NCBI GenBank assembly: GCA_002347815.1
Contig: DDXV01000048.1
Location: forward strand, 1-64,000
From: Syntrophaceae bacterium UBA2251
GTDB lineage: Bacteria > Desulfobacterota > Syntrophia > Syntrophales > UBA2251
Length of the DNA stretch: 64,000 nt
Direction of reading: 5' to 3'
Positions within the stretch are counted from its first letter, which is position 1; every line of letters starts with the position of its first letter. Shown here piece by piece: positions 1 to 7,271 of this stretch. The notes under the pieces are model-generated. The model did not search any database and was not told the origin of the DNA. It worked only from the letters and a program-made list of their open reading frames with translations. The translations under genes were made by a program, and so were the position numbers.

Positions 1-1
1 G

Positions 2-550
2 GACAGATCATTTGTTAGTGACATCCGGATCGTGGACCCGGACGACGACCGGATCGAACTTCCTTTTGGGGAGACCGGCGAGATCTGCATCAAGGGGCCG
101 CAGATCATGGCGGGCTACTGGAAGCGCCCCGAGGAAACGGCGGAGGTCCTGAAGGACGGCTGGCTCCTGACCGGCGATATCGGGTATATGGATCAAGACG
201 GCTACCTGTTCATCGTGGACCGCAAGAAGGACATGCTCCTGTGCAAGGGGCACAACGTCTACCCCCGGGATATCGAGGAGGTCCTGAACGCCCATCCGGA
301 CGTGATGCAGTCGGCCGTGGTCGGGAAGAAGGATGAGCGCTACGGGGAGGCCCCGGTGGCCTTCGTCCAGTCGCGGCCCGGCGCAACGGCGACGGAGGCG
401 GAGCTCCTGGCGTACGTCAATGAAAACATCGCCCTGTACAAGAAGATCCGCAAGCTGGTGATTACCGACCAGCTTCCCGCAAACATGGCAGGGAAAATCC
501 TCCGGCGTGAGCTGCGCGATCGGGTGCAGGCGCCGGATTTCGTCGTGTGA
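2..550 (+). CDS. Acyl-CoA ligase / AMP-dependent synthetase, C-terminal part (5' end outside window)
   Basis: The reading frame is open to the window edge, so only about the last 180 residues are seen. They form the C-terminal lid domain of the ANL (adenylate-forming) superfamily, which makes acyl-CoA from a carboxylic acid, ATP and CoA. The A8 hinge motif is clear (GDIGYMDQDGYLFIVDRKKD), followed by the GHNVYPRDIEEVL segment typical of fatty or aromatic acyl-CoA ligases. The catalytic lysine of motif A10 lies in AGKILRREL close to the C-terminus. Substrate cannot be told without the N-terminal domain. A medium- or long-chain fatty acid or an aromatic acid would fit the syntrophic lifestyle suggested by the window; that is inference. 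Confidence 0.9.
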   Translation, partial: DRSFVSDIRIVDPDDDRIELPFGETGEICIKGPQIMAGYWKRPEETAEVLKDGWLLTGDIGYMDQDGYLFIVDRKKDMLLCKGHNVYPRDIEEVLNAHPDVMQSAVVGKKDERYGEAPVAFVQSRPGATATEAELLAYVNENIALYKKIRKLVITDQLPANMAGKILRRELRDRVQAPDFVV

Positions 551-636
551 ATCGGGCGCTGCGGCCGGTTCAGGAAATCGGTCATGAGTCCCGTTTAGGC
601 GCCGGATCCCGTTCGTGAAAGGAGGTTCAGGGCGCG

Positions 637-1209
637 ATGATACCGGATCTCATAACTGCTCCTGCCGTTTTCCAGGGGGCGGTTCTCGACGGTTTCACGC
701 TTCTGCTGGCGGGACACGTCGCCTTCGGCGGAGACAGGCTGGTGCCGATCGGCCGGCTTCATTACGTCCTGCACTGGCTTTACGGGAAGTACGAACCCTG
801 GATCCTCCGCCTGGTGGACTGGTTTCTCCGCAAACGATTCATCACGGAGACGAGACCGGGACGGGCCTTTCTGACGCTTCTGGCAACCGCCTCCCACTTC
901 CTGCCGCACGGCATCGTCGTGCCCACGGCGTCGGCCGCGGCCAGGCCGATCCCGCTGGAGCCGCCGGTGATGAACACGTTTTGGTCCGCGTACCGTCCCT
1001 GCCCGGCTCCCGTCTTCATCGCCCCCCCCTTATGCATCGGTCAAGACAACCGGGATCGTTACTGCGTTCTCCGGCCGGCGTTATCCGCTGTTGTATTAGA
1101 GAATCCTATATGGTTTTTATTTGACGGACACCCTATCTCATGTCAAGGTTTTTATCAACCGGAAATTCAAGGCGCGACAGTCGCATCGTGTGATGGCATG
1201 ACCACCTGA
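637..1209 (+). CDS. Doubtful ORF; N-terminal part resembles the C-terminal tail of a short-chain dehydrogenase
   Basis: An AAAGGAGG box precedes the ATG by about 11 nt, so translation is possible. Residues about 20-75 contain a hydrophobic and basic stretch (YGKYEPWILRLVDWFLRKRF) that resembles the membrane-associating tail of 3-ketosphinganine-reductase-like short-chain dehydrogenases. The second half runs antisense to a real Rossmann-fold fragment on the other strand (921-1019) and reads as low-quality shadow sequence. I read this as remnants of a rearranged dehydrogenase gene rather than an intact protein. It could instead be an unrelated short hypothetical protein ending wherever the rearrangement put a stop codon. 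The dehydrogenase resemblance is weak. Confidence 0.3.
   Translation: MIPDLITAPAVFQGAVLDGFTLLLAGHVAFGGDRLVPIGRLHYVLHWLYGKYEPWILRLVDWFLRKRFITETRPGRAFLTLLATASHFLPHGIVVPTASAAARPIPLEPPVMNTFWSAYRPCPAPVFIAPPLCIGQDNRDRYCVLRPALSAVVLENPIWFLFDGHPISCQGFYQPEIQGATVASCDGMTT
921..1019 (-). pseudogene. 5' fragment of a short-chain dehydrogenase/reductase
   Basis: On the minus strand, starting at ATG 1019, about 33 residues are an unmistakable SDR N-terminus: beta-strand plus the TGxxxGIG nucleotide-binding loop (VFITGGSSGIGLAAADAV). After about position 921 the frame continues as arginine-rich sequence with no second Rossmann strand, no NAG motif and no YxxxK catalytic motif. The gene is therefore broken after the first helix. 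Its 3' part is not on this strand nearby, whereas a possible SDR C-terminal tail lies on the opposite strand at 637-870. An inversion or a deletion/inversion event would explain this. Confidence 0.6.
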
Positions 1210-1384
1210 TCATTTACGAACTGGCGGTGACGCGATGGTCCAGGGTCCAAAATAATTCTTTGAAATTTGGACGCGAGCACATATGATATCCCCGTTGACA
1301 CACAACTGCACGAAGTCCGTTCGTCGAACGGGCTGTTGATCGGTTCACCCGTGTGGGCCGCAAATCAAGCCAAGGAGTCCCGCC
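1020..1384. other. Intergenic stretch with one promoter and no supported gene
   Basis: This 365-base stretch is locally AT-richer than its surroundings and holds no convincing coding frame. It contains an imperfect arrangement of TTGAC and GTCAA around 1120-1145 and the promoter listed at 1260-1287. It separates the broken dehydrogenase from the pRiA4b-like gene and is consistent with a past insertion/deletion site. Confidence 0.4.
1260..1287 (+). promoter_or_regulatory. Sigma-70-like promoter for the pRiA4b ORF-3-like gene
   Basis: A -35 box TTGAAA (1260-1265) is separated by 16 bp from a -10 box TATGAT (1282-1287), matching the consensus at 4/6 and 5/6. It lies about 100 nt upstream of the ATG at 1385. 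Confidence 0.45.
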
Positions 1385-1954
1385 ATGCCGCCAAAGTCGC
1401 CAAAGATTCCCGCTGCCGTCTATCAATTCAAGATCACGCTCAAAGGGTCCCGTCCCCCCATCTGGCGGCGGGTATGGGCGCCCGACCATTTCAGCCTGTA
1501 CAAATTGCATCGGGTGATTCAACTCGCGATGGGATGGGAAGATGGCCACTTGCACCAATTCATTGTGGATGGCAGGTACTACATCATTCCCCACCCGGAC
1601 GACTGGGAGCCTGGGATCGATGAGCGCCGCATCAAGTTGGAAAAACTCGCCCCCTCCTTGAACTCCAGGTTCATCTACGAATATGATTTCGGCGACGGTT
1701 GGGAGCACGTCATCCTGGTGGAAAAGATCATCCCGCCTGATGCGGGTGAAATCTATCCGAAATGCATACAGGGGAAAGGCGCTTGTCCGCCGGAAGATGT
1801 CGGGGGAATATGGGGTTACCAAAGCTTTCTGCAAGCCATCCGCGACCCCAACCACGAGGAACACGATTCCTATCTGGAGTGGGTGGGAGGGGAATTCGAT
1901 CCAAAAGCGTTCGATATCGAGGCCGTGAACCGGGCCTTGCGGAAAGTCAAGTAG
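1385..1954 (+). CDS. Plasmid pRiA4b ORF-3-like protein
   Basis: The 189-residue protein belongs to the pRiA4b ORF-3 family, whose biochemical role is not established. Diagnostic segments are present in order: YQFKITLKGSRPPIWRRV near the N-terminus (residues 13-30), the LHRVIQLAMGWEDGHLHQF segment, the DFGDGWEH box in the middle, CIQGKGACPPEDVGG, and a C-terminal FDPKAFDIEAVNRAL segment. An AAGGAG box lies about 12 nt before the ATG. The family is often found on mobile or accessory DNA, and here it sits between two broken genes, which supports a recombination-prone site. The gene itself looks intact. Confidence 0.88.
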   Translation: MPPKSPKIPAAVYQFKITLKGSRPPIWRRVWAPDHFSLYKLHRVIQLAMGWEDGHLHQFIVDGRYYIIPHPDDWEPGIDERRIKLEKLAPSLNSRFIYEYDFGDGWEHVILVEKIIPPDAGEIYPKCIQGKGACPPEDVGGIWGYQSFLQAIRDPNHEEHDSYLEWVGGEFDPKAFDIEAVNRALRKVK

Positions 1955-1975
1955 GCTGGCGATTCGATAACCGGG

Positions 1976-2068
1976 AAGAACACGTGGAAAAGCTTTTTCG
2001 ATGCGCATGCCCCGATCTACGAGGAGAACGTGTTCACGAAGAACACGCTCCGCTTCGAGGGTCGATGA
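1976..2068 (+). pseudogene. 5' remnant of a class I SAM-dependent methyltransferase
   Basis: In frame just after the pRiA4b-like gene, about 30 codons encode NTWKSFFDAHAPIYEENVF followed by TKNT, which I recognise as the N-terminus of a class I methyltransferase family. The frame then ends at TGA 2066-2068, before the DVGCGxG SAM-binding loop could appear, and no continuation is found in the other frames before the aquaporin gene. There is no usable start codon. It appears to be the leftover of a deletion that removed most of the gene. Confidence 0.5.
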
Positions 2069-2176
2069 GCAGCGGGTCGCCGGGTTCCGCCCGGCGGCGG
2101 CTACCGGGCGGATGAGGGTCGAACGGAATCGTCCGCAAGACGTCGGACTCACCCCAAGACGAAGGAGGGAAAAAGC

Positions 2177-2866
2177 ATGAAAGCATTCGGTGCGGAGTTT
2201 TTTGGAACCTTCTGGCTCGTGCTGGGCGGGTGCGGCAGCGCCGTCCTGGCGGCAACGTTTCCCGAAACGGGCATCGGCTTTCTGGGCGTTGCGCTGGCCT
2301 TCGGCCTGACCGTCCTGACAATGGCCTTCGCGATCGGACACATCTCCGGCTGCCACCTCAACCCGGCCGTGTCCATCGGTCTGTGGGCCGGCGGCCGCTT
2401 CCCGGCGAAGGGACTGCTGCCCTACATCATCGCCCAAGTCCTGGGAGGCATCGTCGCCGGAGGCGTCCTCTACCTGATCGCAACCGGCAAGGCGGGGTTC
2501 GACGTGGCCGCGGGCTTCGCGTCCAACGGCTACGGGGAGCATTCCCCCGGCGGCTATTCCCTGCTCGCGGCCCTGGTCACCGAGGTCGTGATGACGATGA
2601 TGTTTCTGATCGTGATCCTCGGCGCGACGGACAAGCGCGCGCCGCGGGGCCTGGCCCCGATCGCGATCGGCCTGTGCCTGACCCTGATCCATCTGATCAG
2701 CATCCCGGTCACGAACACCTCCGTGAACCCGGCGCGCAGCACCGGCGTCGCCCTCTACGTCGGCGGCTGGGCGGTGGCCCAGTTGTGGCTGTTCTGGGTG
2801 GCCCCCATCGTGGGCGCGATCCTGGGTGCAACCGTCTATCGGTGGATCGGGCGCACGGATCCCTGA
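2177..2866 (+). CDS. aqpZ: Aquaporin Z-type water channel
   Basis: The 229-residue integral inner-membrane protein has the six-helix, two-half-helix layout of MIP channels and the usual length. Both NPA motifs are present: HLNPAVSIG (about residue 60) and SVNPARSTG (about 180). The arginine after the second NPA and the histidine in the fifth helix region (TLIHLISIP) are those of the narrow selectivity filter of water-specific AqpZ rather than glycerol facilitators. The RBS AAGGAGGG precedes the ATG by 6-7 nt. It stands alone between the methyltransferase remnant and a zinc-ribbon gene, so its role is probably osmotic water flow. Confidence 0.95.
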   Translation: MKAFGAEFFGTFWLVLGGCGSAVLAATFPETGIGFLGVALAFGLTVLTMAFAIGHISGCHLNPAVSIGLWAGGRFPAKGLLPYIIAQVLGGIVAGGVLYLIATGKAGFDVAAGFASNGYGEHSPGGYSLLAALVTEVVMTMMFLIVILGATDKRAPRGLAPIAIGLCLTLIHLISIPVTNTSVNPARSTGVALYVGGWAVAQLWLFWVAPIVGAILGATVYRWIGRTDP

Positions 2867-3055
2867 AGGACCGGATGCCTTGATGAACGCTCCCCCCATC
2901 GACGCCCGCGTGCAATCCGGGGAGGGCCGTCCGGCGGCGACCGTGAAACGCGCCCGGTGATCGGAGATTGGTTGAATCCGTGAATGAATTATGTTAAGTG
3001 CGCGTCACGGATAGAGCGGACCCGCAAGTGCCGCCGTTTCATCAAGGAGGATGCC

Positions 3056-3385
3056 ATGGCTCAGGAAAAGACGTTCATCACGATCAGTACGGGGGATCAC
3101 GAGGACCTGTTCTTCAAGGAACAGGAGCAGGAAAAGATCCGGAAGCTGCGCAAAAAGGCGGCCCAGGAGTCGAACCAGAAGTACCGGGAGGAACACAAGA
3201 ATCACTGCTTCCGCTGCGGCACGCCGAGCCTGGCGGAAATCAGCTATGGAACGGTCAAGATCGACGTGTGCATCAACGACCAGTGCGGCGCCGTCCACCT
3301 CGATCCCGGAGAGTTGGAAGCGATCCTGAAGGATCGGGACAGCATCGAGAAGGTCCGCAAGGCCGTCTTCTCGATCTTCAAGTAA
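3056..3385 (+). CDS. Small zinc-ribbon protein (zf-TFIIB type)
   Basis: The start chosen is ATG 3056 because AAGGAGG lies 5 nt upstream; an upstream in-frame start at 2984 lacks an RBS. The 109-residue protein has a charged, probably helical N-terminal half (residues 20-50, many E, K, R and Q) and a C-terminal zinc ribbon, CFRCG then IDVCINDQC and LDPGELEAIL, as in zf-TFIIB proteins. Function is unknown; the family is usually thought to bind nucleic acid or act as a structural zinc protein. It is monocistronic and followed by a strong hairpin. Confidence 0.75.
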   Translation: MAQEKTFITISTGDHEDLFFKEQEQEKIRKLRKKAAQESNQKYREEHKNHCFRCGTPSLAEISYGTVKIDVCINDQCGAVHLDPGELEAILKDRDSIEKVRKAVFSIFK

Positions 3386-3411
3386 GGACCGGAACCCCCT
3401 CGCCCGTCTCG

Positions 3412-3443
3412 CGGGGCGCCGGCGCGCTCAAGCCGGCGCCCCG
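3412..3443. terminator. Bidirectional hairpin between convergent genes
   Basis: An 11-bp perfect inverted repeat CGGGGCGCCGG / CCGGCGCCCCG (3412-3422 and 3433-3443) with a 10-nt loop sits between the convergent zinc-ribbon and carbonic anhydrase genes. A T-rich tract follows weakly on the plus side. It probably terminates both transcripts. Confidence 0.6.
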
Positions 3444-3453
3444 ATCGATTCTT

Positions 3454-4068
3454 CTACTCGCCGGCGGCGAGATAGCCGCGCGCCAGGGCCGTATTGACGT
3501 GGACAACGCCCTTGTTCATGTCTTTCATCGGGTAATCGTCCGTAATCGCGGGGAGCTCGTCCGCCTGCGCCTGGGTCTTCACGACCGACCCGGCGGGGAC
3601 GTAGCGCTTATCCGCGACCGTCACCCCCATCAGGATGCAGCCGGGCTCGACCACGCACTGTCGGCCGACCGCGGACTTGAAGACGAGCGATTTCATCCCG
3701 ACGAACGTGTCGTCCAGGATCACCGCCGGGCCGTGGACCTGCACCTGATGCGCCAGGGAAACGCGCCGCCCGACGTAGACGGCGTATTTCCCGCCGTCCA
3801 CCTCCCGCAGGTTCTTCTCCACGGGCGCACCGTTCAGTTCCGTCTCCAGGGCGTGGATCACGACGCCGTCCTGGACGTTCGACCCGTCCCCCACGTAGAG
3901 CGGCTGCCCTTCGTCGCCGCGGATCGAGGCGCAGGGGGACACCATGATGCCCTTCCCCAAAATGACGTTTCCGATGACGGCGGCCAGGGGGTGGACGTAC
4001 GTCGTCGGATCGATCTGCGGCGTCACGGCCGCCGGCGAAAAATCGGTTTTGACATTCTTGTGGATCAC
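3454..4068 (-). CDS. Cam-type gamma carbonic anhydrase
   Basis: This is a left-handed beta-helix (hexapeptide repeat) protein of 204 residues that should hydrate CO2 to bicarbonate as a trimer. It matches the archaeal Cam enzyme segment by segment: IRGDEGQP (proton-shuttle/active-site Glu), SNVQDGVVIHALE (zinc His plus Glu), then SLAHQVQVHGPA with two further zinc His, and a C-terminal DDY...NTALARGYLA tail. GTG at 4068 is chosen as start because AGGAGG lies 7 nt upstream; the in-frame ATG at 4101 has no RBS. No signal peptide is seen, unlike secreted Cam, so it is probably cytoplasmic. It lies about 100 nt downstream of coaE on the same strand. Confidence 0.88.
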   Translation of the reverse strand: MIHKNVKTDFSPAAVTPQIDPTTYVHPLAAVIGNVILGKGIMVSPCASIRGDEGQPLYVGDGSNVQDGVVIHALETELNGAPVEKNLREVDGGKYAVYVGRRVSLAHQVQVHGPAVILDDTFVGMKSLVFKSAVGRQCVVEPGCILMGVTVADKRYVPAGSVVKTQAQADELPAITDDYPMKDMNKGVVHVNTALARGYLAAGE

Positions 4069-4169
4069 GCTGGAACCTCCTCTTTCTTGATATGAGTGCA
4101 TCCGCCGCGTTCGGGCCGCGGGCGCGAACCGGGTCTTCCCGGGCGTCGGCGCGTGCGGTCCGCCGCGGC

Positions 4170-4790
4170 TCAGGACATGCGCTTCGCCTCCTCGCGGCGC
4201 ACGAAATCCGCCCAGACCGCCGCTATCCCCCGCCGCGTCTCCTCCACGGTTCCCTGGTTGTCGATCACGACGTCGGCCCGCCGGACTTTTTCGTCGATCG
4301 ACATCTGGGCCGCCAGCCTCGCCCGGGCCTCTTCGGCGGTGAAGCCGTTCCGTTTCATCAGGCGGTCGGCCTGCTCCGCGGGAGAGATATAGACGAGTGC
4401 GACCAGGTCGAAGAGGGGCGCCATCCCCACCTCGAATAGCAGGGGCACGTCCGAAAGGATGATGGCCCGCGGGTCATCGCGCACGATCGCGTCCATCCGC
4501 CGCCGCCACGCGTCGAAGACCGCCGGATGGACGATCCCGTTCAGCGTTTGCAGCTTGGCCTTGTCCTGGAAGACGATCGCCCCGAGCTTCAGGCGGTCGA
4601 TCGTCCGATCCGCGTTGAGGACGTCCTCGCCGAAGGCGGACACGATCCCCCGCCACGCCGGCCGGTCCGGCGCCTCGACCTCATGGGCCAGCGCATCGAA
4701 ATCGATGAGGTGCGCCCCCCGTGCCACCAGCATCTCCGCCACGGTGGTCTTTCCGCAGGCGATTCCGCCCGTCAATCCGACATTCAGCAT
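4170..4790 (-). CDS. coaE: Dephospho-CoA kinase
   Basis: CoaE phosphorylates the 3'-hydroxyl of dephospho-CoA, the last step of CoA synthesis. The 206-residue protein has the P-loop GLTGGIACGKTT at the N-terminus, the DFDALAHE substrate segment, the LGAIVFQD and HPAVFDAWRRR helices of the lid, and the DVPLLFE motif of the family. Length is normal. It follows coaX on the same strand with a 59-nt gap, placing two CoA-pathway genes together. Confidence 0.95.
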   Translation of the reverse strand: MLNVGLTGGIACGKTTVAEMLVARGAHLIDFDALAHEVEAPDRPAWRGIVSAFGEDVLNADRTIDRLKLGAIVFQDKAKLQTLNGIVHPAVFDAWRRRMDAIVRDDPRAIILSDVPLLFEVGMAPLFDLVALVYISPAEQADRLMKRNGFTAEEARARLAAQMSIDEKVRRADVVIDNQGTVEETRRGIAAVWADFVRREEAKRMS

Positions 4791-4849
4791 CCCGTCCTAT
4801 CCTGTTCGCATGGGGAGGGTATTCGACCGGTCGTGACACCGGGACCGGT

Positions 4850-5620
4850 TCAGGCAGCGGCGTTGCGATGGTAGATGATCCTCAGGCCCTCCAGGGTCAG
4901 CATTTCGTCGACGGTGTCGATGGTCTTCGTTTCCGCGGCGACAATCTTGGCGAGCCCGCCTGTCGCCACCACGTAGGGCTTGGACTTGGCCTCGGCCCTC
5001 ATGCGCTCGACGATGCCGTCCACGAGCCCGGCATAGCCGAACATGATCCCCGCCTGCATGCTGCTGACCGTATCCTTGGCGATGATGGACTTCGGTCTGG
5101 AGAGTTCCACGCGGGGAAGCTTCGCGGCGCGCAGGAACAGGGCCTCGCTCGAGATCATGATCCCCGGGGCGATGCAGCCCCCCATGTACTCGCCCTTGGC
5201 CGTGACGTGATCGAAGGTCGTCGCCGTCCCGAAATCCACGATGATCAGTTCCCGTTTGTACTTCTCGAAGGCCGCCACGGCGTTCACGATCCGGTCGGCC
5301 CCGACCTCCTTCGGATTGTCGTAATAGATCGGCATCCCGGTCTTGATCCCGGGCCCGACGATGATCGGCTTCAGGTTGAAGTACTTCAGGCACAGCGGTT
5401 CCAGGATGTTCAGCATGGGGGGGACGACGCAGGAAATGATGATCGCGCAGATCTCCCGCGACCCGACCCGGCCGCTCTTGTAGAGGTTGTAGATCAGCAT
5501 CCCGTATTCATCGACGGTGTGATTCACCTCCGTCCGGATCCGCCAGTCGTGAATCAGATTGTCGCCGTCGAAGAGCCCCAGGACCGTATTGGTATTTCCG
5601 ACATCCACCACCAGCAGCAT
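4850..5620 (-). CDS. coaX: Type III pantothenate kinase
   Basis: CoaX phosphorylates pantothenate to start CoA synthesis; the type III enzyme is an ASKHA-fold kinase not inhibited by CoA. The 256-residue protein shows the [10 protein letters not shown] phosphate-binding loop, the GADRIVNA segment, GTATTFD and the GGLAKIVA C-terminal motif. The gene begins 4 nt after the stop of birA and precedes coaE, so all three are probably co-transcribed. BirA/CoaX adjacency is common in bacteria. Confidence 0.96.
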   Translation of the reverse strand: MLLVVDVGNTNTVLGLFDGDNLIHDWRIRTEVNHTVDEYGMLIYNLYKSGRVGSREICAIIISCVVPPMLNILEPLCLKYFNLKPIIVGPGIKTGMPIYYDNPKEVGADRIVNAVAAFEKYKRELIIVDFGTATTFDHVTAKGEYMGGCIAPGIMISSEALFLRAAKLPRVELSRPKSIIAKDTVSSMQAGIMFGYAGLVDGIVERMRAEAKSKPYVVATGGLAKIVAAETKTIDTVDEMLTLEGLRIIYHRNAAA

Positions 5621-5624
5621 AGGC

Positions 5625-6419
5625 TTATCCTTTCACCAGCGAGGCGTCGCCCGCCATCACCGCGCGGATGCCTCCCGTTTTCTCCTCGAGCAGCAGGGCC
5701 CCCGCATCGTCGAGTCCGGCCATCCGGCCTTCGTACACGTCCGTCCCCGCCACGACCCGGACGGGTTTCCCCGCCATGTCCGTCCGCTCGAGCCAGCGCG
5801 CCCGGAGGGGCGAGAACCCCTCCCGGCAATAGATCCGGTAGGCGGTCTCCAGGGAGCGGAGGAGCACGGCGGCGACCTCGGCGCGGGAGAGCGCCCCTCC
5901 CGTCTCTTCCCGGAGGGAGGTGGCGATTCCGGCGATCTCCGGCGGGCACTCCTCCCGCAGGAGGTTCACGTTGACGCCTATCCCCAGGATCACGAAGTCC
6001 AGCCGCCCGGCGGCGGCCCGCATCTCCGCCAGGATCCCGCAGAGCTTTCGCCCCCCGGCGAGGACGTCGTTCGGCCATTTCAGGGTCACGCCGGGGCACA
6101 GGCCCCAAAGCGCCTCGGCCGCGGCGACGCCGGCCACGATGGACAACTGGGGCGCCTGCTCCGGCGCGATATCCGGTCTTAAGACGAGCGACAGGTAAAG
6201 ATTCCGCCCCGGCGGCGAAACCCAGACCCGCTGCATCCGCCCGCGCCCCCGGGTCTGGCGGTCGGCCACGACCACGGTCCCCTCCGGCGCGCCCTGCCGG
6301 GCCAGGTCGAAGGCCTCGTCGTTCGTCGAGCCGAGCTCCGCATAAAAACGGATGTGCCGGGCGAGACCGACGCCCGCGAGGCGCTCCGACAGGCTTGCGG
6401 CGGTCAAAGACGGACTCAT
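5625..6419 (-). CDS. birA: Biotin--[acetyl-CoA carboxylase] ligase, single-domain type
   Basis: The enzyme activates biotin to biotinyl-AMP and transfers it to carboxylase carrier proteins. The start at ATG 6419 overlaps the nadC stop by 4 nt (ATGA); longer in-frame versions are arginine/glycine-rich shadow sequence. The 264 residues carry GSTNDEAF, the [20 protein letters not shown] biotin-binding loop, the KWPNDVL catalytic lysine segment and a small C-terminal SH3-like domain. The N-terminal helix-turn-helix of E. coli BirA is absent, so it should not repress transcription. Biotinylation would serve carboxylases such as the one whose carboxyltransferase subunit lies at 28206. Confidence 0.95.
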   Translation of the reverse strand: MSPSLTAASLSERLAGVGLARHIRFYAELGSTNDEAFDLARQGAPEGTVVVADRQTRGRGRMQRVWVSPPGRNLYLSLVLRPDIAPEQAPQLSIVAGVAAAEALWGLCPGVTLKWPNDVLAGGRKLCGILAEMRAAAGRLDFVILGIGVNVNLLREECPPEIAGIATSLREETGGALSRAEVAAVLLRSLETAYRIYCREGFSPLRARWLERTDMAGKPVRVVAGTDVYEGRMAGLDDAGALLLEEKTGGIRAVMAGDASLVKG

Positions 6420-7258
6420 GTCCCCCGCTGAATGTTGAGCGAAATATCCGCCGCCGCCACGGAATGGGTCAGGGCGCCGACGGAGATGAAATCGACCCCC
6501 GTTTCGGCCACGCGCCGGACATTGGCCAGGGTGACGTTGCCCGAGGCCTCGATCGGGACGCGCCCCCGGACCAGGGCCACCGCCTCCCTCATGGCCGGCA
6601 GATCCATGTTGTCCAGCATCACGGCGTCGGCGCCTGCGGCCAGCGCCTCCTCGACCTCGGCCGCATTTTTGCATTCAACTTCGATCTTCATGAGATGCGC
6701 GACGGTCTGACGGACCTTCGCCACGGCGGCGGCGATCCCGCCCGCCGCCGCGATATGATTGTCCTTGATGAGCACGCCGTCGAAAAGGGCGAACCGGTGG
6801 TTCCGTCCGCCGCCGACCCGCACGGCGTACTTGTCGAGGAGCCTCAAGCCCGGCGCCGTCTTGCGCGTGTCCAGGATCCGGGCCCCGGTTCCATCGATTT
6901 CCTCCACGAAGCGCCGCGTCAGCGTGGCGATGCCGCACAGGCGCTGGAAGAAATTCAGGGCGGTCCGCTCGGCCGTCAGGATGCTGCCCAGACGGCCGGT
7001 CAGTTCCGCGAGGCTGTCCCCGGGACGGGCCCGGTCGCCGTCCCGGAGGGACAGGGCGACATCGAGGGAGGCGTCCAGCAGGGTGAAGACCTCCCGGAAC
7101 ACGTCCGCGCCCGCCACCACCAGGTCCGACTTGGCGATCGCACGGGCCTGGCCGCGCTCGTCGCCGGTCAGGACCGCGGCGGTCGTGACGTCCCCGGGGC
7201 CGATGTCCTCGGCCAGGGCCTGTCTCAGAATGGGATCGAGCACCGCTTTCGGCAACAT
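6416..7258 (-). CDS. nadC: Nicotinate-nucleotide pyrophosphorylase (quinolinate phosphoribosyltransferase)
   Basis: NadC converts quinolinate and PRPP to nicotinate mononucleotide in de novo NAD synthesis. I start it at ATG 7258 because family members begin directly with the LPKAVLDPILRQALAEDIG helix; a start at 7288 would overlap valS. The 280-residue protein has EDIGPGDVTT, the DTRKTAPGLR active-site loop, VGGGRNHRF, the LIKDNHI segment and EVECKNAAE. It lies 13 nt after valS and overlaps birA, so valS-nadC-birA-coaX form a tight operon. Confidence 0.95.
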   Translation of the reverse strand: MLPKAVLDPILRQALAEDIGPGDVTTAAVLTGDERGQARAIAKSDLVVAGADVFREVFTLLDASLDVALSLRDGDRARPGDSLAELTGRLGSILTAERTALNFFQRLCGIATLTRRFVEEIDGTGARILDTRKTAPGLRLLDKYAVRVGGGRNHRFALFDGVLIKDNHIAAAGGIAAAVAKVRQTVAHLMKIEVECKNAAEVEEALAAGADAVMLDNMDLPAMREAVALVRGRVPIEASGNVTLANVRRVAETGVDFISVGALTHSVAAADISLNIQRGT

Positions 7259-7271
7259 GGGGACCGTCCGC

